A DNA stretch of 64,000 nucleotides from Sclerotiophoma versabilis (taxonomy: Eukaryota; Ascomycota; Dothideomycetes; Pleosporales; Didymellaceae): contig JAAROD010000080.1 of the NCBI GenBank assembly GCA_012274445.1, positions 2,480,001-2,544,000 on the forward strand, in the 5' to 3' direction. How positions within the stretch are numbered: position 1 is the first letter of the stretch; the number at the start of each line of letters is the position of its first letter. Positions 34,227 through 46,595 of the stretch are shown here, piece after piece. Under the pieces are notes generated by a model. The model saw nothing but the letters and a program-made list of their open reading frames with translations, ran no database searches and was not told the DNA's origin. The translations under genes and the position numbers were made by a program.

Positions 34227-35681
34227 TCAATACTCATTTCGCCCGGCAAGACCTAGCGCCTGTCTTCTGGTTGTTGCGTTGGCATCGAAGAACGGCTTCT
34301 CCGCCAGACTGGTAACTCTAATGCCATGGCGAGGCTCCCGACACTCATAATCCCATGCGGCGCTATGCATGGTGATTCTATGGTGCATGAGTTGTCAGTG
34401 GCTTTGAAACTTCCTGTTGGTACAGCGCTGTACTGACCGATGATCCCATAACGCAGATGAGTTGGGCGACCATTTGAAGCGGCATTGGATGTCGACGTTA
34501 TTCTCGTATACCCGGAACAGGTGTTTCAGGACGGCATCGCTCTCACCGGGATCAAGGCCCACGATTCGAAGCGTCATTGCACGGTTCACGTATAGTGACT
34601 TCCATCCTGTGACAGGATGCACATAAGGACAATCATTTAGCATCGATCTACGGCTCTAACTGTTCGATTTAACTTACTCGAACCATTGGATGACTACGCT
34701 CGACCATCTTGGGCCCTGCTTTGGGATCATCGCGATCAATGTACTTGAAAGCGGATCGGTATACGCAGAAGCGGCCATCGATGATTTTGCGAAACTCGGG
34801 AGAGAGCTTCTCATAAGCAGCGTATCCAGACGCCCATAGTGTGTCACCCCCGAACTCGGGAATAGTATCGTTGTGCAGGTGTCTGGAAACAGAGATACAA
34901 GGCTCAGCACACGCGTGAGGGCCAATGGACCGACATGACTTACGTGATACCAGGAGGCTGGCGCTCATAAACCATGTCGGTATGCCAGTTCTGAGTCCCA
35001 AAAGGATTCCTGAAGTTGAATGGTCGCATGGTCAAGGACATTTCAGGCCTATACTCCAACAATCAGCAAGTTGATTAACAGCACGCATTACAATGGTAAG
35101 CAGAACTACCAGACAACTGTGGTCCCCGGAAATCCAGGAATATACGCATCCTGAGGATTCACCTCTACTTCGCCGAAGTAGTGGCCGAGTTCGAGCTGCT
35201 GCTGTGGGCTGAGATCTTGATCACGGAAGAAAACAACACTGCGTTCTGCAATCAAGAGCGCGAGCTCATCCTGTTACGTGTCAGAGGCTACTGCGTCTAG
35301 GTTTTAGCTCGCTGTATTCACCCTCTGTTGATTGGTAAGGTCTTTCAGCTGCAAGCCTACAATCTCTGTTCCGATATGAGATGTCAAATGAATGACTTAT
35401 GGGGACATTATTCCTGTTCTCATGATTGAATCTTGTTTTACACTTACCGCCTTGGCTGCGGAAAGTAAAGCTTTTTTCTGCGGATCAGCTCTTGTGCCTG
35501 CATCTGTATACTCTCGATCCTCGGACCTGAGGGCATACACATCCTGTAGATATTCCACCTTGGGAGGATGATATGGATATCCTTGGGAGATATCAATGCC
35601 GGCCTTCTCCAGTCTTTGCCTTGCAGGCCGTGGTAATTCAAGAGGCTTTGACCTTTTCGGTTCGCTGGCATCAGGAGCCAT
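34227..35681 (-). CDS. TauD/TfdA-type 2-oxoglutarate dioxygenase, 7 exons, one doubtful splice site
   Basis: Exons (minus): 35681-35444, 35395-35322, 35270-35110, 35048-34944, 34882-34678, about 34622-34438 and 34377-34227, giving about 372 residues. Family signatures include HIGTEIVGLQLKDLT, LALLIAERSVVFFRDQDLS, the iron-binding NWHTDMVYE (H-x-D) and the C-terminal WDHRITMHSAAWDYE with the distal His. Related fungal Jlp1-like proteins oxidise sulfonates or act as tailoring enzymes. Exons and phases fit except intron 5: donor GTAAGT after codon CGA is good, but no AG lies before the conserved HPVTGWKSLY (see findings). The exon 1/2 junction is also approximate. It lies at the left edge of the PKS cluster and may belong to it. 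Confidence 0.72.
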
Positions 35682-36276
35682 GATGGTTGAAATAGGTGTG
35701 AAATTGGATCTCAGTGCGCAAAATAACCCAGGCAATAGCTCGTCTAAAGAATATGTGACGCTCCGCAACTATATATCGCTCATAGTGGGGGCACTGATAT
35801 GATCTCAGCTGGACGCGACAACTCGGACCGAAAGTCGGATAATAGTGACGCGACGCGAGTTTTACAGTCCACTCCGATTGATAGTTCATACAACGTGCGA
35901 ACTAGCGAATGGTCCGGGGGAATGCAAAGACTGAAATCTTGGCCACATCCCCGCTTGTCACGAGCATTAGCGTTACTAGCTTAAAATCGTACCAGCCAGC
36001 CCATCAACTGGTGATATGATGGGGTCGAAGACATCTTTCACCATCAGACTGGAGAGTGGTGCGATGCAAGCAAGCTACCATACCGACACATTCGATTAGA
36101 CATAGATAAAAAAACTCTGTAGGCTTCCACTTTTGCATGTTCATAGATGTCTTGACAATTTCATGGCAGGGGAATCTTCTATCTAATCTTGATCCCGTCT
36201 GTGTCACTTTATTAACCACGATATGGATCTATGGCTCGTCTAATAATAGCTGGAGATTAAATTTGGCATAAGGAAC
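35682..36276. other. intergenic region within cluster
   Basis: About 600 bp between two minus-strand genes, presumably the TauD promoter and the 3' UTR of the next gene. No gene recognised. Confidence 0.5.
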
Positions 36277-37433
36277 TCACTCCCAAAACAGATAAACCCT
36301 GGTCTCTACACTAGATCTTGGCTCCTCGTTGTCGGTTCCGGGGAGGATGGGCGAACAATGTAGACAACCACCAGCAATATTTTCGTCTTTCTCCGACGCC
36401 GTGTCTGCGAATTTGATTATGGTAATCTCATCGGACCCTTGGTAAGGCGACCAGTACCAACGCTGGGTCTCTGGGAGCTTTGGAGGCAGGCCACCGACCG
36501 CTTCACCAATGTAGGAACCGCTCTCATTCATGTCACTAGGCTTACGATTCTCCGTTCTGATGATATCGGACTTGTTCAGAGTACGCCAATCGCACACAGC
36601 GATAGGGTCATGCCTAACGGTTTTGAGAGGACGCTGGGTGTAGTCAGTTATTGTACTGATCTCGAAGTTTGGTTTTCAAGGAATCTCTACCCAGACACTG
36701 TAGCCTGCGTATCGAGGAACTTCAACATCTTCTCCGGCAGCTTTCCGATCTTCAGCGTCAAGAGTGGTCTTTGCTATCTCTGTGATATCTTGCCGGCAAT
36801 AGCGAACGGTTCGTCGAAGTCCGTCCAGCGATAGATCAATGTGTGCTGGTCTCGCAGGGCCTTGAGGGCTGGGAACTGTTCGATCCTTAGACAAGATTTA
36901 CTCGCAGACAAGAAGGTGGATTACCTAGGAGAGTCTTTTTGCCAGGGGCTTTGGCAGGCCCACCGCCCGGACCTTTGGGAAACAGACTTGACAAATCTGG
37001 CTCACCTGGAGCAATTCTGCGTCGGAACACTATTGGTCTAGCACTGAGCCATGCAATCTCCCCAAAGATGGTCTGGAATTTTCAACCACATACCAATGTT
37101 ATGAATTATGCCTCTCTTGGCTCCTGTCAACTTGATCATGAAGTTGAGCACTTCATCGGCGTAAGTTCCCTCAATGTCCTCGATACGGTTCGTTCCGAGC
37201 ATTTGCTCCGCAGTAACTGAAGAGACGTGTTTTATAAATGTGAATCCTTGAGCGTCCAGACCTGCGGCATCTCGTGTCACTTCGGGAGCAATATGAAAGT
37301 CGTGTAGAATCAACTTCTTCTCTACAGCCTTTTTGACTTCGGGTGCGGCGAACATTGGTCGCTCCGATGCTGGAACAGAGAGATCCGGCTCGACAAATTG
37401 GAAGATGCCAAAGATCTGATTTCGAGAATCCAT
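36277..37433 (-). CDS. AsaB/CmcJ-type hydroxylase/desaturase-like oxidoreductase, 4 exons
   Basis: Exons 37433-37094, 37029-36925, 36875-36691 and 36633-36277 (introns 64, 49 and 57 nt) give 328 residues with consistent phases. The diagnostic blocks are AHIDLSLDGLRRTVRYC (His160, Asp162), YSVWRPLKTVRHDPIAVCDW, which forms only after removal of intron 3, and RWYWSPYQGSDEITIIKF. This family contains Fe(II)/2-oxoglutarate-type tailoring enzymes such as AsaB and CTB9 from fungal metabolite clusters, and CmcJ from bacteria. It probably hydroxylates or desaturates the polyketide. The stop overlaps a GTGAGT sequence, so a further small 3' exon cannot be excluded. Confidence 0.8.
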
Positions 37434-38146
37434 TTTGCCAACAGGAAGACGAGCGTTGATTGTGAATTTCTCATCAATCTGCAGGCCTGGATCGATTTAC
37501 CTTATGTGCCTAATATAACAACGTAGAACAAAAGATTATGCAATTCGTCATCACGTATCCAGAGTGCAGCAACGTGCTGACACTCATAGCCAATCGTGAC
37601 TACAGAGCAATCCCTGCACTGCTCTAACGCTTATATACCGTGAAAGCTATGTGATAATCATGAAACCCAGTCCAATATCGAATATGACGTTCGTAGAGGT
37701 CATGGAAGCAAGTGTGACGACGAAATGTCACACGTGGGGCCGCATCTTGCAGTCGCTGGACTGTCCAGGACACAGTCCAAGGCGCATGACTCTCTAAACT
37801 GCGGTAGACGCGGCGAAGAACTAAATGAATGGTTCATTCTGAGACATCGCCCAAATATTGGTGCGTTGAGTAAGGGAGTGCTAAGAGGGCTTTTCCACTA
37901 GTGACGGAAGTCGTTCACAACGTGGGTAATGTAAGAAACTACTATTGGCCCATCAACTTCCGAATTGTTGGTAAAGCTTGTCAAGAATAAACCAATTAAT
38001 CACGGTAGGTGGGTTCTATAGTGTACTACGACTGTGCCTGACCCTATGGCCGAGGGCCCGATTCTAGCGCACATCTTCGGCGATATTATCTGTGAACCTG
38101 GAGATCAGCAGACCACGTGGCAGCCTCAGTTGAGGAACAACATCTG
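37434..38146. other. intergenic region within cluster
   Basis: About 700 bp between two minus-strand genes. No coding signal; expected to hold the AsaB-like gene promoter. Confidence 0.5.
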
Positions 38147-39577
38147 TTACGGAGCGGAGACAGCCGATTCAAAGACAACTTCAATCACGCTTAGGTTGCT
38201 GCCGAACGGGGTTACGACACGGCTAACCTTCCACCGCTCATTGATCCCTTCCAGCAGTTTTGACCACTCCGCCAAGTCACGTTCGTGTCCGTTGAACGTC
38301 TGTCGCATGTTCAAATCCGATGATCTCTGCACCGACTCTTGTGATAAACTCACACTCCCTGGCTCCGGGAGCACCGTATCCATGATGAGCAGGCGAGCGC
38401 TTGGCTTCATGACATCACTGATATTTGCAAGAATGGCGCGCGCTTCTTGATCAGGCCAGTCGTGCAGGATTCGGCGTAAGAGATACACGTCCGCATCTAG
38501 TTCCGGCTGTGCGTTAAAGAAGTCATGGGCACGGAATGATATCTGGGCTTGAATGCTGGCTTCAAGCTCTCGCGCCTGTGCCTGAGCGTGTTCGATGGTA
38601 CCCGGCAGGTCCTGCACCACGAATCGCAAGTTTGGGTATGCTTGTGCTAGGGAGATGCTTGCGTGCCCAATGTTTCCTCCAATCTAATATGAGCTGTATC
38701 AGCTGAAATTTACCACGACATATCTAGAACTGGGTGTACTTACGTCGACAATCAGTGCAGGCCCGAGATCAGCCCATGCAATGGCCCCGACCAAATGGTG
38801 AAGTGCAGCTCCAGGCAACGAAGCCCCAAACTTCATGAGACTGATTGACCGCTCACGTAGCTGTGTTGTCTTGCTCAAGAACTCGAAGAATTGCAAATTT
38901 GTGCCGAATGCAATATTGAATGCAGTCTCGGTCTTGTCGGTCGAAAATTCCCACTTAGCAGTAGCATCCGCGAACTTCATGGCCACCGGAGTTCGTAGAT
39001 CAGCCAAGTACATGACGTAGTCCTGTAAAGCAGAAGCATTCGCAAAGTGTGCTGAAGATCGGCTGTGGCAGACGCTACCCAAGGCCGGCTCGTGGAAGAA
39101 GTTGCCGCATATGACCATCCTCACGACGCTCCTGAGTGTGTCCACCGGCACTCTTGTGAGTTGAGCGAGGTGGTAATATGAGATACTGCCATGCCCCGGA
39201 ACGAAACTTAAGATGTTGAAGTGGCAGATCCATCGCAAGCACGCCAGATGTTGGATCTAATCTGTCATCAGCGCAATTCGATCTCGATCATGACGAAAGG
39301 TGAAGCTAACGTTGACCGCAAAGTCCTGAAGCCCATGTGAGGGCTCAATGGCGATTTGGTGGACTCGTTTCGCAGCGTCAATCAATGCTTGCCTAGCAAT
39401 GTGCACATCCCTGGGAGCCGACTCTGGGATCACTGGGAGGCTGTTGCATGCTTCACTTGGATGGAGCGTCGGTGCTGGGTAGCCGTTCGATATACACCAG
39501 GTTTCAACATGGTGCGCTGCCTTTGTGATCTGGCTTGCAAACTCGGCAAGGGTTCTCGGCTCCTCAATTGACTGCAT
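38147..39577 (-). CDS. O-methyltransferase (SAM-dependent, plant/fungal OMT family), 3 exons
   Basis: Exons 39577-39311, 39256-38744 and 38683-38147 (introns 54 and 60 nt) give 438 residues. The N-terminal half is the dimerisation region with a winged helix (YYHLAQLTRVPVDTLRSVVR). The SAM site is IVDIGGNIGHASISLAQ, split by intron 2. The catalytic-base region is LLRRILHDWPDQEA with His334. Family members methylate hydroxyl groups of aromatic polyketides. It sits between the oxidoreductase and the P450 and is very likely a tailoring enzyme of the non-reducing PKS product. Its promoter faces that of the P450 (39578-40221). Confidence 0.9.
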
Positions 39578-40221
39578 ACTTGCAAAGACTTTATGAATGG
39601 GTAATTAGGAGACTTGCAGCAGGAAGTAGAACAGGAAGTATCTTGTTCGGGGGAGAAGGATTGAAGTGCAGAAATGAACTCATACTTTCACGTGTTCGGT
39701 TCAGAAGCTATGCATGGAACACATCGATAAGTAGTCTTTGTATCATGCATCCTAAACCTGCTTGAGCGTTCGATCGATCGGCTCGATCCTATTTCTCTTT
39801 GCAGCAAAGTAACCGTAGGGAAGACGACATACAACCAGCCCGGACCAAAGCTGCGCATATTACACACCCAGACTCATGGCATGTCGTAGTGGGCCCTGAG
39901 TTGCTGCAACATTAGACCCACAGTAGTCGTTCGCGGGCCGGCGTCGGTCACGGCCCCTTGCCACGCGTATAAGCTAGTGATTTCTGGCCATTAGGAACGT
40001 GGTACACCACCACGTTGCACGATTTTCAAGATGTTGGTCTTCATGGGAGGTTGCCGCCCGTCAGGGCATGTTCACACCCATCGCACTAGCATATAGTGTC
40101 GAAAGTCGGAAATCAACCTCTGACTGTCGATGACATCAGGTACCTAGCTACTACTGAGTTGATTTTCGACTATCACTTGTCGCTTCCAACACCTCCTTCA
40201 GGTCGGCCGCCCTTGCAAAAA
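39578..40221. promoter_or_regulatory. divergent promoter between OMT and P450
   Basis: 644 bp between two divergent start codons. No gene is seen inside. No specific factor site is claimed. Confidence 0.5.
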
Positions 40222-41941
40222 ATGGACATGAGCGAAATTACAACTCGGTTCTTCGCTTTTGCACTTATCACTTTGATTTTATTTTATAACGTTTCGACAC
40301 TATTCAAGCCGCGTCGGAAGAAGTTGCCAGATATACCATGGGTTGGCAGATCTTCGAAGCTACCCGGCGCGGAAAGCTATGCAACCATGGCAAGTTTTGC
40401 AAATCGACGTAAATGGTTTGCAGAGGGTTATCAAAAGGTGTGTAGAATTCAATTACTCCTGCAAGTCCTCTCGTGACTGACGTATTCCAGTGGTCGAAAC
40501 AAGGCAAAAGTTATATAGTACCTCATCCACTTGGGTCAAAGCATATAACACTTCCGCCTAATAGTTTGAAATGGCTCCTCGAACAACCTGATAGTACTGC
40601 TAGTGCCGCAGACTTTCACTATGAAGTGCTATCAGGTAAGTGGGCATGGACCGATGCCAGTATCCAGAAAGTCCTTTATCAAGAGCATGTGATACACAAG
40701 TACCTTGTTCGCAAGGATTCAAAGCTTCTAACTGGGTTGTGGGACGAAACAGTAAGCAGCATCGATGAAATTTGGGGGGTCGACACAGATCACTGGCAGG
40801 ATATCAAGGTTCTCCATACGATAGAGCAGATCGTACTTCGCGTTGTAAATCGTGCCTTAGTGGGAAAGCCACTCTGTAGGAATCAGGCGTACCTGCGAAG
40901 TACGGAATCGTTCACGACGAATGTGCTGCTCTGCACTTTTCTCACCCAACTGACTCCGAACTTCCTGAGAGACGTGATAGGATACATAGCGGGCGCACCA
41001 AATCACTGGCATCTTCGAAAGTGCGCTACGCACACTTTACCTCTTATCAAGGAGCGGGTCGCTATGATTCAAAAACACGAAGAGGATCCAAAATCTGACA
41101 TGAAAATACCTGAAGACTACATAACATGGCACATCACTCTTGCCCGGGCTGAAAAGAAAACACGGGAGCTTGAGCCTGACTTCATTGCCAGGAGTCTGAT
41201 GGCTCTTGAGTTTGCAGCTATCAAGACCCCAGCAGCCACAATGGCACGAACTCTACTTGATGTTCTTGGATCTGGACCAGATAGTGGCTACCTGGAAGAA
41301 ATCCGCGAAGAGGTCGAGCAAAATTTTGATACGGTCCATGGGATTTGGACGAAGCCTGCACTACCATAACTATTCAAGATCGACTCTGCGATCCGCGAAA
41401 GCATGCGCCTAACCTCTTTGCTGTTTGCTCTGGGCCGAAAGGTCACACACCCTGATGGCCTTTGGAATCAAGCAGAAGGATGGACCGCTCCCCAAGGATC
41501 TTACCTTACCATCAATGCTGCTGACAGGCACCTTGACCCGGAGGTCTACCCAAACCCGGATGCGTACGACGCGTTCCGGTTCTCGCGTCAGAGGGAAGAA
41601 TATCACGCAGGTAATGCTAGTGTAAAAGACCCTGAATGGCTGCGGCATCAGAACCTGGGAATGACCAGCACCAGCAAAGACTTTCTGGCCTTCGGACATG
41701 GCCGTCATGCATGGTAAGTCTCACACAAGCTGCATGAGTACATACCTGTCTCAAAACATTAACATAAACTAGTCCCGGTAGATTCCTTGTTGAACAGATG
41801 CTCAAGATGCTGTTCGCGCACATAGTAACAAGCTACGACATTCAGTACCTCCCAGAAATGCCGAAAAACTGGGTACTTGGTCCAATCAACGTTCCACCAC
41901 CACAAGCCACAATCAGAATTCGTCGCCAGCTCGCTTTGTAG
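40222..41941 (+). pseudogene. Cytochrome P450 with one in-frame stop, 3 exons
   Basis: Exons 40222-40437, 40491-41713 and 41773-41941 encode 535 codons. A membrane anchor (FFAFALITLILFYNVSTLF) follows the ATG at 40222. E375-x-x-R378 (AIRESMR), the PxPDAYDAFRFSR block and the heme motif FGHGRHACPGRF with Cys480, created by removal of the second intron, are all present. Codon 365 is TAA (41367-41369), inside an otherwise continuous, family-like stretch, and could derive from CAA by one C-to-T change. A 45-nt in-frame excision over the stop would need a very poor donor (GTCCAT). If the stop is real, the protein ends before the heme-binding region and cannot be active. Probably a tailoring oxygenase of the PKS cluster. 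Confidence 0.8.
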
Positions 41942-42001
41942 ATCTGGGAGACAACTTGCATGTTGATTGAAAAGGATCAAAGCTATTACTACAAATCACT
42001 G

Positions 42002-45000
42002 TCAAGATAAAGCACGCTTCGCGAACACATTATCTACCAACTCTGTCAGAGGAATGTCTGCTGCAAGCTCTTCATGAGACATGCTAACTTCGAGCTTACG
42101 AAATAGCCAGCTTTGAATGTCAATGACGGTAAGTGAATCCGCACCATGTGCGTGCAGCGGACGAGTAACATCGATATCTTCTGTGGAAAACTGTAATGAT
42201 TCAGCCACCTTTGAAAGTAGAGCTGAAGTAACAGTGTCAGAACCCCTTAGTCGATTTTTATCTGGGTTATCGGAAATAGATGCACTCGGTATAAATGATG
42301 GATGCGCACGTGGAATATCCCGGTCGTTATCGATATCGGCGTCTGGGTCTGTAGCTCCCATCAACTCTGTCGCCAGTGGACCGAACTTGGGATCTTGCAA
42401 AAAAAAACGGACGGCCGATGCCTGCGTTGTTTGCCGACTCTGCAGTAGGCAGTCCAGTGATGACTTGTGTTGAAGTTTGACCCGCGATTGAAGCGTGTAC
42501 AAGAGCTTGCATCTCCCACTCTCGCAGACCGAAATGCTTCTCCCATTCTTTGAGGGCCCCAACAGTGCTGTGGCTAGGATCAGCAAGGTAGCCAACATCG
42601 CGCATGATCCCTAGGTCTAAGCTGACCGCATTGCCACCGCGCGCGCGACACTCGTGAGCAAGAGCATCCTGGAACGCACAAGCTGCAACATAGTTGCCCT
42701 GGGTTCGATTGCCGAATATCCCAGTGAACGATGATAGCATGACGAAGAAGTCGAGATCGCAGGGCGACAGACAAGCGATAAGATTGGAACTCCCTTGCAC
42801 TTCGGGCCGGAGCGACTCTTCCCATTCCGTGTGTGTCATCTTCGCAAAGGAGACGTCCCGTAAGACCATGGCACATTGGATTACTCCTCTTATTGGAGGA
42901 TGATCTCGAGTACAGAGGGACAATGCATTGCGCAAAGATTCCATGTTCGAGATATCGGCAGTGTACGAAGAAACGGAGACATGACAGCTGCGAAGCTGGT
43001 ACAAAGTTTCGTGAGCTTCTGGTGATTTTATCCGTTGCGTGAGATGAAGCACAGGTGTCTTGCTCCGAGCGAGGCTAGAAACTTCGCTATACTTAGTCCT
43101 AGACCACCCAGCCCGCCAGTAAGTACATATGTAGCGCTCGGCAGGAGCTCATGGGTACTTTCCTGGTCTAAGGCCTGATTGGAAGGAAGAAAATTTCGCA
43201 AGCAATTGTTCATGTCGTTGTCGGATCTCACTCGAGGGACCAGGATCGCGCCGCCTACTTCTCGGTACTCATTGTCTTTGCAGTCGGCAATCGCTACAAT
43301 GGCGATGACCTTACTCATATTTCCTAGCTGACTTCCATAGGCTGCGCTTAATTGTAGGCAACGAAGGTTGATCCATGGAAGTTCATTGCGGATCGTACGG
43401 GCGAGAGCGGGGACTATGCCTCCTGGCGCAGAGTCGGCTGATAACCACAGTAGAGAGCTGGACTCTAGCACAAGTGCGCGGAAACATTTGAAATCCTCGG
43501 GGGAGATATCAAAAAACATCGGATTGTCTACGTCCACAAGCGCAACACACTTCTGACCCGTGGTCGATTTGCGAATGGCTGGCCAAGTGACTTGACGAAC
43601 CTGAAGTCCAACTGCTTGGAGTTGTAGAGCAACCATTTGAGATAGTTTTGTCAAGACTTGCGATGGCTGAGAAGGAAGTATGAGAACTATGCCGGGCTGA
43701 TTACGGGTGGCAGCAACCCTTGGGGAGTCGGGGAGTTGTGCAGGTAGCCAGTCCAGCGCAAAGCAGATGCGTGGTGACTCACGCTCGACAGACGATTGTG
43801 CAGTAGTCGGGTACTGCATGGACGGAATGGCGTTTAAAGACTGGTCATGTCTCCATGCATAAGGTGGCAGGTCTACGACCAACTTGTTTATTACATCATT
43901 TTTATTGATGGCCGAAATTTCCACGGGAACTCCCAGGCTCAGGAGGTTGCCAGCCGCTGCACGCGCTGTGGTGTCGGCGTCTTTTCCCTTACTTAAGACG
44001 GCGCAATATTCGTGACACGTGCCTGATTCAGAGAATATGTGCTTCAGCGGCCCTTGCAATGCGTGGTGCGGTCCAATCTCGACACAAATCTTGCTCTGGG
44101 CGGAGCCGGACAGCAGCATTTTTCCCGCCGCTTCGTGAAAACGGACAGGAGATATGAGGTTTCTCACCCAATACCAAGGTCCAAACTCGCTTGCAAAAAC
44201 TTCCTTTCCTGTCACTGTCGAAAACATGTAACGGCCAGGATGAGATCGTCCAGGGCGTACATCCGAAATCGCACTCCAGTACTCGGCTGCCACTCGATCC
44301 ATGTGGCAGGAGAAGTGGTATGCAACATCGACTCGGAGGCGCTGCGTGGGAATTTTGCGGGCCTGAAGCACTTGTTCGAGCTTGCGGATGGAGTGACTGT
44401 CCCCGGCAAGAGTGACATTGTTGGATGAATTGATACAAGCCACGACAACGCTTCCAGGTGTATGCTGCAAGATGAAGGCATCAGCATCGTCTTCTGACAA
44501 GCTGGCAGCCGTCATAGCTCCCTGCTCGTCATGAGAGTGGAATGCACCGCAGTGATATGAGATTTTCCACGCATCTTGCCGACTAAGGACTCCAAAACAA
44601 TACGCGGCTGCTATCTCGCCGCTAGAGTGACCTACAATTCGACTTGGCTCGATGTCCCAAGCCTTCAGATGGTCAACCAGGCCTACTTGGAGTATGGTGG
44701 TGAGAGGCTGAGAGAAGTGATGGTCGTCAATGCGTGAAGTAGCCTCGTTGCGGAACATCTCCTCTACCACAGACCACGTGCATTTGAGGTCATTGTGAAG
44801 GTAAGTTTCTGCTGCATCTATGCTTTCACGAAAGGCTTTTGATTCCTGATATAGTTCTCTGCCCATTTGAGCCCACTGAGAACCTTGCCCCGAAAAGACG
44901 AAGCATAGCTCTGGGTTCATCATAGCTCGCTTGCCGACCGATGTAAGTTTTTCCAAGAGCTCAATCTCGGTAATGAGCTCGTCAACAGACGATTTAACGA

Positions 45001-46595
45001 TCGGTATCTTCCATGGCAAGCTCGAACGCTTGTGGTTAAGCGTGAAAGCAAGGTCCGGGAGGATGTCCGAGGTGCTTTCTTGCAGTTTGGCGGTGCACCA
45101 ACGAGCAAGGGACTCCAACTGTCTTCGTGCGCCATGTTCATCATTTGCATTGACAACCAGAAGGTATTTTCCACAGGGGTGGCGGCCCGGTCCATCTGGC
45201 GACTCGGTTGTTGGGTGCTGCTCAAGCGGCCTCGATGTGCAGTGATTCTTGGCTTTCACGTCTTTGCTCAAAAGATAATGGTATGCATCGTCGAGAATCG
45301 CATGGGCATTCGTACCGCCGTATCCGGTTGAGCAAACACTTATTCTGTGAGGTGTATCGTGCGACCAATTCTCCAAACGTATAGGAACGCTCAGATTCCA
45401 TTCGTCAAATTTGATCTTCGGGTTAGGCTGCACGAAATAGATATTCGGTGGTATGAGCCCTTTTTCCAACATGAGGACAGACTTTATCACGCCTGCTAGT
45501 CCTGCACAAGCTTCTGTGTGACCGATGTTCGGCTTTACGGAGCCAACAAGCAGGCTGCTCCCTGCAGGGTTTCGATGCATCCCGAGTGTATTCGCGATGG
45601 CTTCCAATTCAACGGGGTCTCCAACCTTGGTGCCGGTCCCATGCGCCTCCACATAAGACGTTTCGCACAAAGGAAGTCCAGCTGACTGATATGTTTTTTC
45701 GACGAGTATTTTTTGAGCCAGCACACTAGGTAGTGTTATGCTTTTCATCCTACCATTCTGGTTCACGCCAGTCCCACGGATGACCGCACGAATGGTATCT
45801 CCATCCCTTATAGCAGTCGCAACGGGCTTAAGTATAAGGGCTGCGAGGCCTTCCCCTCGTCCGTACCCGTCTCCACTCGCGTCAAATGTTTTGCACTTGC
45901 CGCTTGGAGACAAAAATCCCTGCATCTGCAGGTAAGTGAACATGTCAGGGCAGAGCATCAGATTAGCACCTGCGACAAGCGCCATCTGAGAGTCTCCATG
46001 ACGCAGACTCTCACAGCCCTGATGAAGTGCGACCATGCCCGACGAGCATGCCGTATTGATCGTCAAACTTGCACCTCTGAGATCAAAGAACCAGCTCAAT
46101 CTGTTAGACAGCATAGTCGTTCCAGTTCCGGTGACCGTATGTGTCGGCGCTTCAGTGGGACAGCGGGCAATCATTTCCCGATAGTCGCAAGCCCACTGTG
46201 CTGCATGAACGCTCGTATCTGAGCCTGCGATTGCGTCGAGAGGAAGACCCGCATTTTCAAATGCTTCATATGCAACTTCCAGCATAAGTCGTTGTGACGG
46301 ATCCATGGCTTTGGCTTCTTTGGGGGAGATGTCGAAGAAGCGGTAGTCAAACTGGTATACATCTTCCTGGAGGTAATAGGCCCCATATAGAGACTCACCA
46401 TCTGCAGACTTTTCAAAACGCGATGTCTGGCTGAAGGCGCCTTCATGTATTGTCAGTTCATTGCCTGTCAATAAGGAAGACTATTAAGTCGCTCTCACTT
46501 TTCCCACGACTCAAAAGCGTCCAGAATTCCTCAGTGTTCTTTGCATCGCCTGCAAAGCGGCACGACAGACCTATGACAGCAATATCTGTCTCCAT
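42002..46595 (-). pseudogene. Reducing polyketide synthase, reduced architecture KS-AT-psiKR-KR-ACP, two frameshifts
   Basis: Start ATG at 46595, then a proposed 34-nt intron (46498-46465) and a frame of about 1,519 codons overall. KS: Cys172 in NTACSSGM, His307 in EAHGTGT, His348 in NIGHTEA. AT: GHSSG with Ser646. The AT is followed after only a short linker by a structural psiKR, then KR (TGGLGGLG near residue 1148) and ACP (GADSL). DH, methyltransferase and ER domains of typical highly reducing PKSs are absent. Reading is broken twice: one base appears lost just before the TAA at 43028-43030 (inside KR), and one base appears gained in the nine-A run at 42399-42407. The two shifts compensate, so KR between them lies in another frame while the ACP returns to the first. 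It probably supplied a short beta-hydroxy chain to the neighbouring non-reducing PKS. Confidence 0.82.
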
